From Glaciecola sp028401415 (GTDB taxonomy: Bacteria; Pseudomonadota; Gammaproteobacteria; Enterobacterales; Alteromonadaceae): DNA of 64,000 nt. Below the pieces are notes generated by a model, which was not told where the DNA came from, made no database searches, and saw only the letters and a program-made list of their open reading frames with translations. Position numbers and translations under genes: made by a program. Within the stretch, counting starts at the first letter, position 1. The number at the start of each line of letters is the position of its first letter. The DNA lies in assembly GCF_028401415.2 (NCBI RefSeq), contig NZ_CP171821.2, positions 3,906,001 to 3,970,000 on the forward strand, given 5' to 3'. Of the stretch, positions 62,474 to 64,000 are shown one piece after another.

Positions 62474-64000
62474 AGACAGACCCGCTAACCAAATAGAAGA
62501 AACAGAGCACCATTTTGAATTACGCCACCTCACTATGGACGATTTTGAAGCAATAAAATCGCTTATGGAAGTGGTGTACAAAGATGATGGCGGTGCATTC
62601 ACAAAAAAGCGTTATCAAGCGCAAATTTCTACCTTTGCAGACGGTCAAATTTGTATTGAAGATAAGGGGCAAATCGTTGCTGCTGCCTTTAGCGTCATTG
62701 TCGATTACGACAAATTTGGTGATAAGCATACCTATGAAGAAATTACCGGCGATGCTTATATCACTACACATGATCCAAAAGGAGACGTACTTTACGGCGT
62801 CGATTTTTTTGTTAGTCCAAATTATAGAGGTTTACGGCTTGGTCGCCGTTTATATGAAGCGCGCAAAGAGCTTTGCCGCAATCTAAATTTAAAAAGTATT
62901 ATGGCAGGTGGGCGCATTCCCAATTATTCAAAATATGCGCAAAAGATGACGCCGTATGAGTACATAGAACAGGTAAAAAGCAAAGAAATCTATGACCCTA
63001 CTTTGTCATTCCAAATGAACCATGGATTTGAAGTGAAACAGGTCCTAAAGGCCTATCTTCCGGAGGACAAATCTTCATTGGGATATGCGACCCTGCTTCA
63101 GTGGCACAATATGTATTACGACGCCGACCAACCGTCACTGCTCGCAAGTAAATTTTCCAGTGCGAGGATAGGGCTGGTGCAATGGCAAATGCGTTACTTC
63201 GATGATGTGAGTGAGCTGTTGCAGCAAGTAGAGTACTTTGTGGATGCTTTGTCTGACTATAAGTGTGACCTAGCTGTACTGCCAGAGTTTTATAACGCAC
63301 CGCTGATGGGATTGAGCGAATCAGACGCGCCCATCGACGCGATTTGGCATTTAGCCACCTACACAGAAGAGTTACTCAACGCCATTTCCGAACTGGCCAT
63401 TTCGTACAATATCAATATTGTTGCCGGCTCCATGCCGTTAATAGAAGACGATGAGCTATATAACGTCGCTTATTTGTGCCATCGCGACGGCAGGGTAGAG
63501 AGTCAATATAAGCTTCATCCCACCCCTTATGAAAAAAACGGCTGGTTGATGAAGGGTGGAGATAGACTCACCGCGTTTGAAACAGATTTTGGCAAGATAG
63601 GTATTTTGATTTGCTACGATGTGGAATTTCCAGAATTGGCTCGCTTGCTTTCTGAAGAGGAAATTCAGATATTATGCGTTCCTTTTTGGACCGACACCAA
63701 GAATGGCTATTTACGCGTTCGTCGATGTGCTCAAGCTAGGGCGATTGAAAATGAATGCTATGTGGCCATTGCTGGGAGTGTGGGCAACTTACCTAAGGTC
63801 GATAATGTGGATATCCAGTACGGACAAACAGCGGTTTTTTCTCCTTCTGACTTCGCCTTTCCCCACGATGCCATTGTCTCTGAAACTACGCCGAACACTG
63901 AAATGATGTTAATAGTGGATTTAGACTTAGATAAGCTTGTCCAGCTTCAAAACGAAGGGTCTGTGCGCAATTATCTTGATAAGCGGCGAGATTTGTATCG
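62466..64000 (+). CDS. GNAT acetyltransferase fused to a nitrilase-family (carbon-nitrogen hydrolase) domain, 3' partial
   Basis: The frame runs open from TTG at 62466 to the window end (over 511 residues). Residues about 20-195 form a GNAT domain with VDFFVSPNYRGLRLGRRLY, which is the acetyl-CoA loop. Residues about 235-510 form a nitrilase domain with the catalytic Glu274 (LPEFYN), Lys349 (YKLHPTP) and Cys383 (ICYDVEFPE). Such fusions are known as bifunctional GNAT/carbon-nitrogen hydrolases of unknown substrate. AAAGGG lies eight bases before the TTG, which overlaps the end of the isomerase gene by eight bases. An alternative ATG at 62535 would cut the protein slightly but remove the start of the GNAT domain. 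Confidence 0.88.
   Translation, partial: MTEDRPANQIEETEHHFELRHLTMDDFEAIKSLMEVVYKDDGGAFTKKRYQAQISTFADGQICIEDKGQIVAAAFSVIVDYDKFGDKHTYEEITGDAYITTHDPKGDVLYGVDFFVSPNYRGLRLGRRLYEARKELCRNLNLKSIMAGGRIPNYSKYAQKMTPYEYIEQVKSKEIYDPTLSFQMNHGFEVKQVLKAYLPEDKSSLGYATLLQWHNMYYDADQPSLLASKFSSARIGLVQWQMRYFDDVSELLQQVEYFVDALSDYKCDLAVLPEFYNAPLMGLSESDAPIDAIWHLATYTEELLNAISELAISYNINIVAGSMPLIEDDELYNVAYLCHRDGRVESQYKLHPTPYEKNGWLMKGGDRLTAFETDFGKIGILICYDVEFPELARLLSEEEIQILCVPFWTDTKNGYLRVRRCAQARAIENECYVAIAGSVGNLPKVDNVDIQYGQTAVFSPSDFAFPHDAIVSETTPNTEMMLIVDLDLDKLVQLQNEGSVRNYLDKRRDLY

Overview
The window is a gammaproteobacterial chromosome segment of moderate GC, most likely from the Alteromonadales (Alteromonas/Glaciecola-type marine bacteria). 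The evidence is gene order and protein character: pepA-holC-valS divergent from lptFG, gltBD next to arcB, the rpoN/ptsN/rapZ/npr block joined to kdsDC-lptCAB, mlaFEDCB-ibaG-murA, degQ-degS-zapG-zapE, and mtnN-cobD-btuF. It also starts inside a gammaproteobacterial-type 5S rRNA. No prophage, insertion sequence, CRISPR array or recognisable defence island was seen. Almost everything is core genome, with one accessory-looking sugar locus.

Layout. Positions 1-170 hold the end of an rRNA operon: a 5S gene with an extra 14 nt in loop C, then a terminator. Positions 340-3265 hold a TPR/degenerate-GGDEF membrane protein and a GST-family protein. Positions 3262-9408 form a minus-strand catabolic locus with a LacI-type regulator, a GH13 alpha-glucosidase, an SSS symporter and a GlpD-like flavoprotein. 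An identical 19-bp A+T-rich element lies upstream of both the glucosidase and the symporter. Glucosylglycerol is a possible substrate, by inference only. Positions 9548-11636 carry small genes, a DUF2797 protein, tRNA-Leu(CAA) with a clear promoter, and an RDD protein. Positions 11663-18921 are lptG-lptF, then pepA-holC-valS. Positions 19400-24749 are rraB, a PlsC-type acyltransferase, an HPt-HD-GYP fusion, a 2-hydroxyacid dehydrogenase, an SRPBCC protein and an M23 endopeptidase. Positions 24953-30548 are tyrS and a corrinoid/SAH block (rhodanese, BtuF-like, CobD-like, MtnN) with two small proteins.

Positions 30706-39533 are gltD-gltB and arcB, separated by a 566-bp intergenic region. Positions 39547-49018 are a long minus-strand series (CaCA antiporter, kdsD, kdsC, lptC, lptA, lptB, rpoN, hpf, ptsN, rapZ, npr, mgtE) linking LPS transport, Kdo synthesis, sigma-54 and the nitrogen PTS. 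Positions 49324-54022 are the divergent mlaFEDCB-ibaG-murA operon, so outer-membrane building (Lpt) and lipid-asymmetry maintenance (Mla) flank a common intergenic region. Positions 54060-58464 are the periplasmic proteases DegS and DegQ, ZapG and ZapE. Positions 58538-64000 are a YebC-family regulator, RNase P RNA, an Lrp-type regulator divergent from a cysteine-synthase-like enzyme, a dienoyl-CoA isomerase, and a GNAT-nitrilase fusion that runs off the end.

No wholly new system is evident. The best leads are the sugar locus with its phased repeats, the enlarged 5S loop, two signalling proteins with damaged catalytic motifs, an ArcB lacking one of the two redox cysteines known from E. coli, and the GNAT-nitrilase fusion. 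Where a stronger ribosome-binding site or family comparison favoured an internal start, the coordinates use that start and the entry says so.
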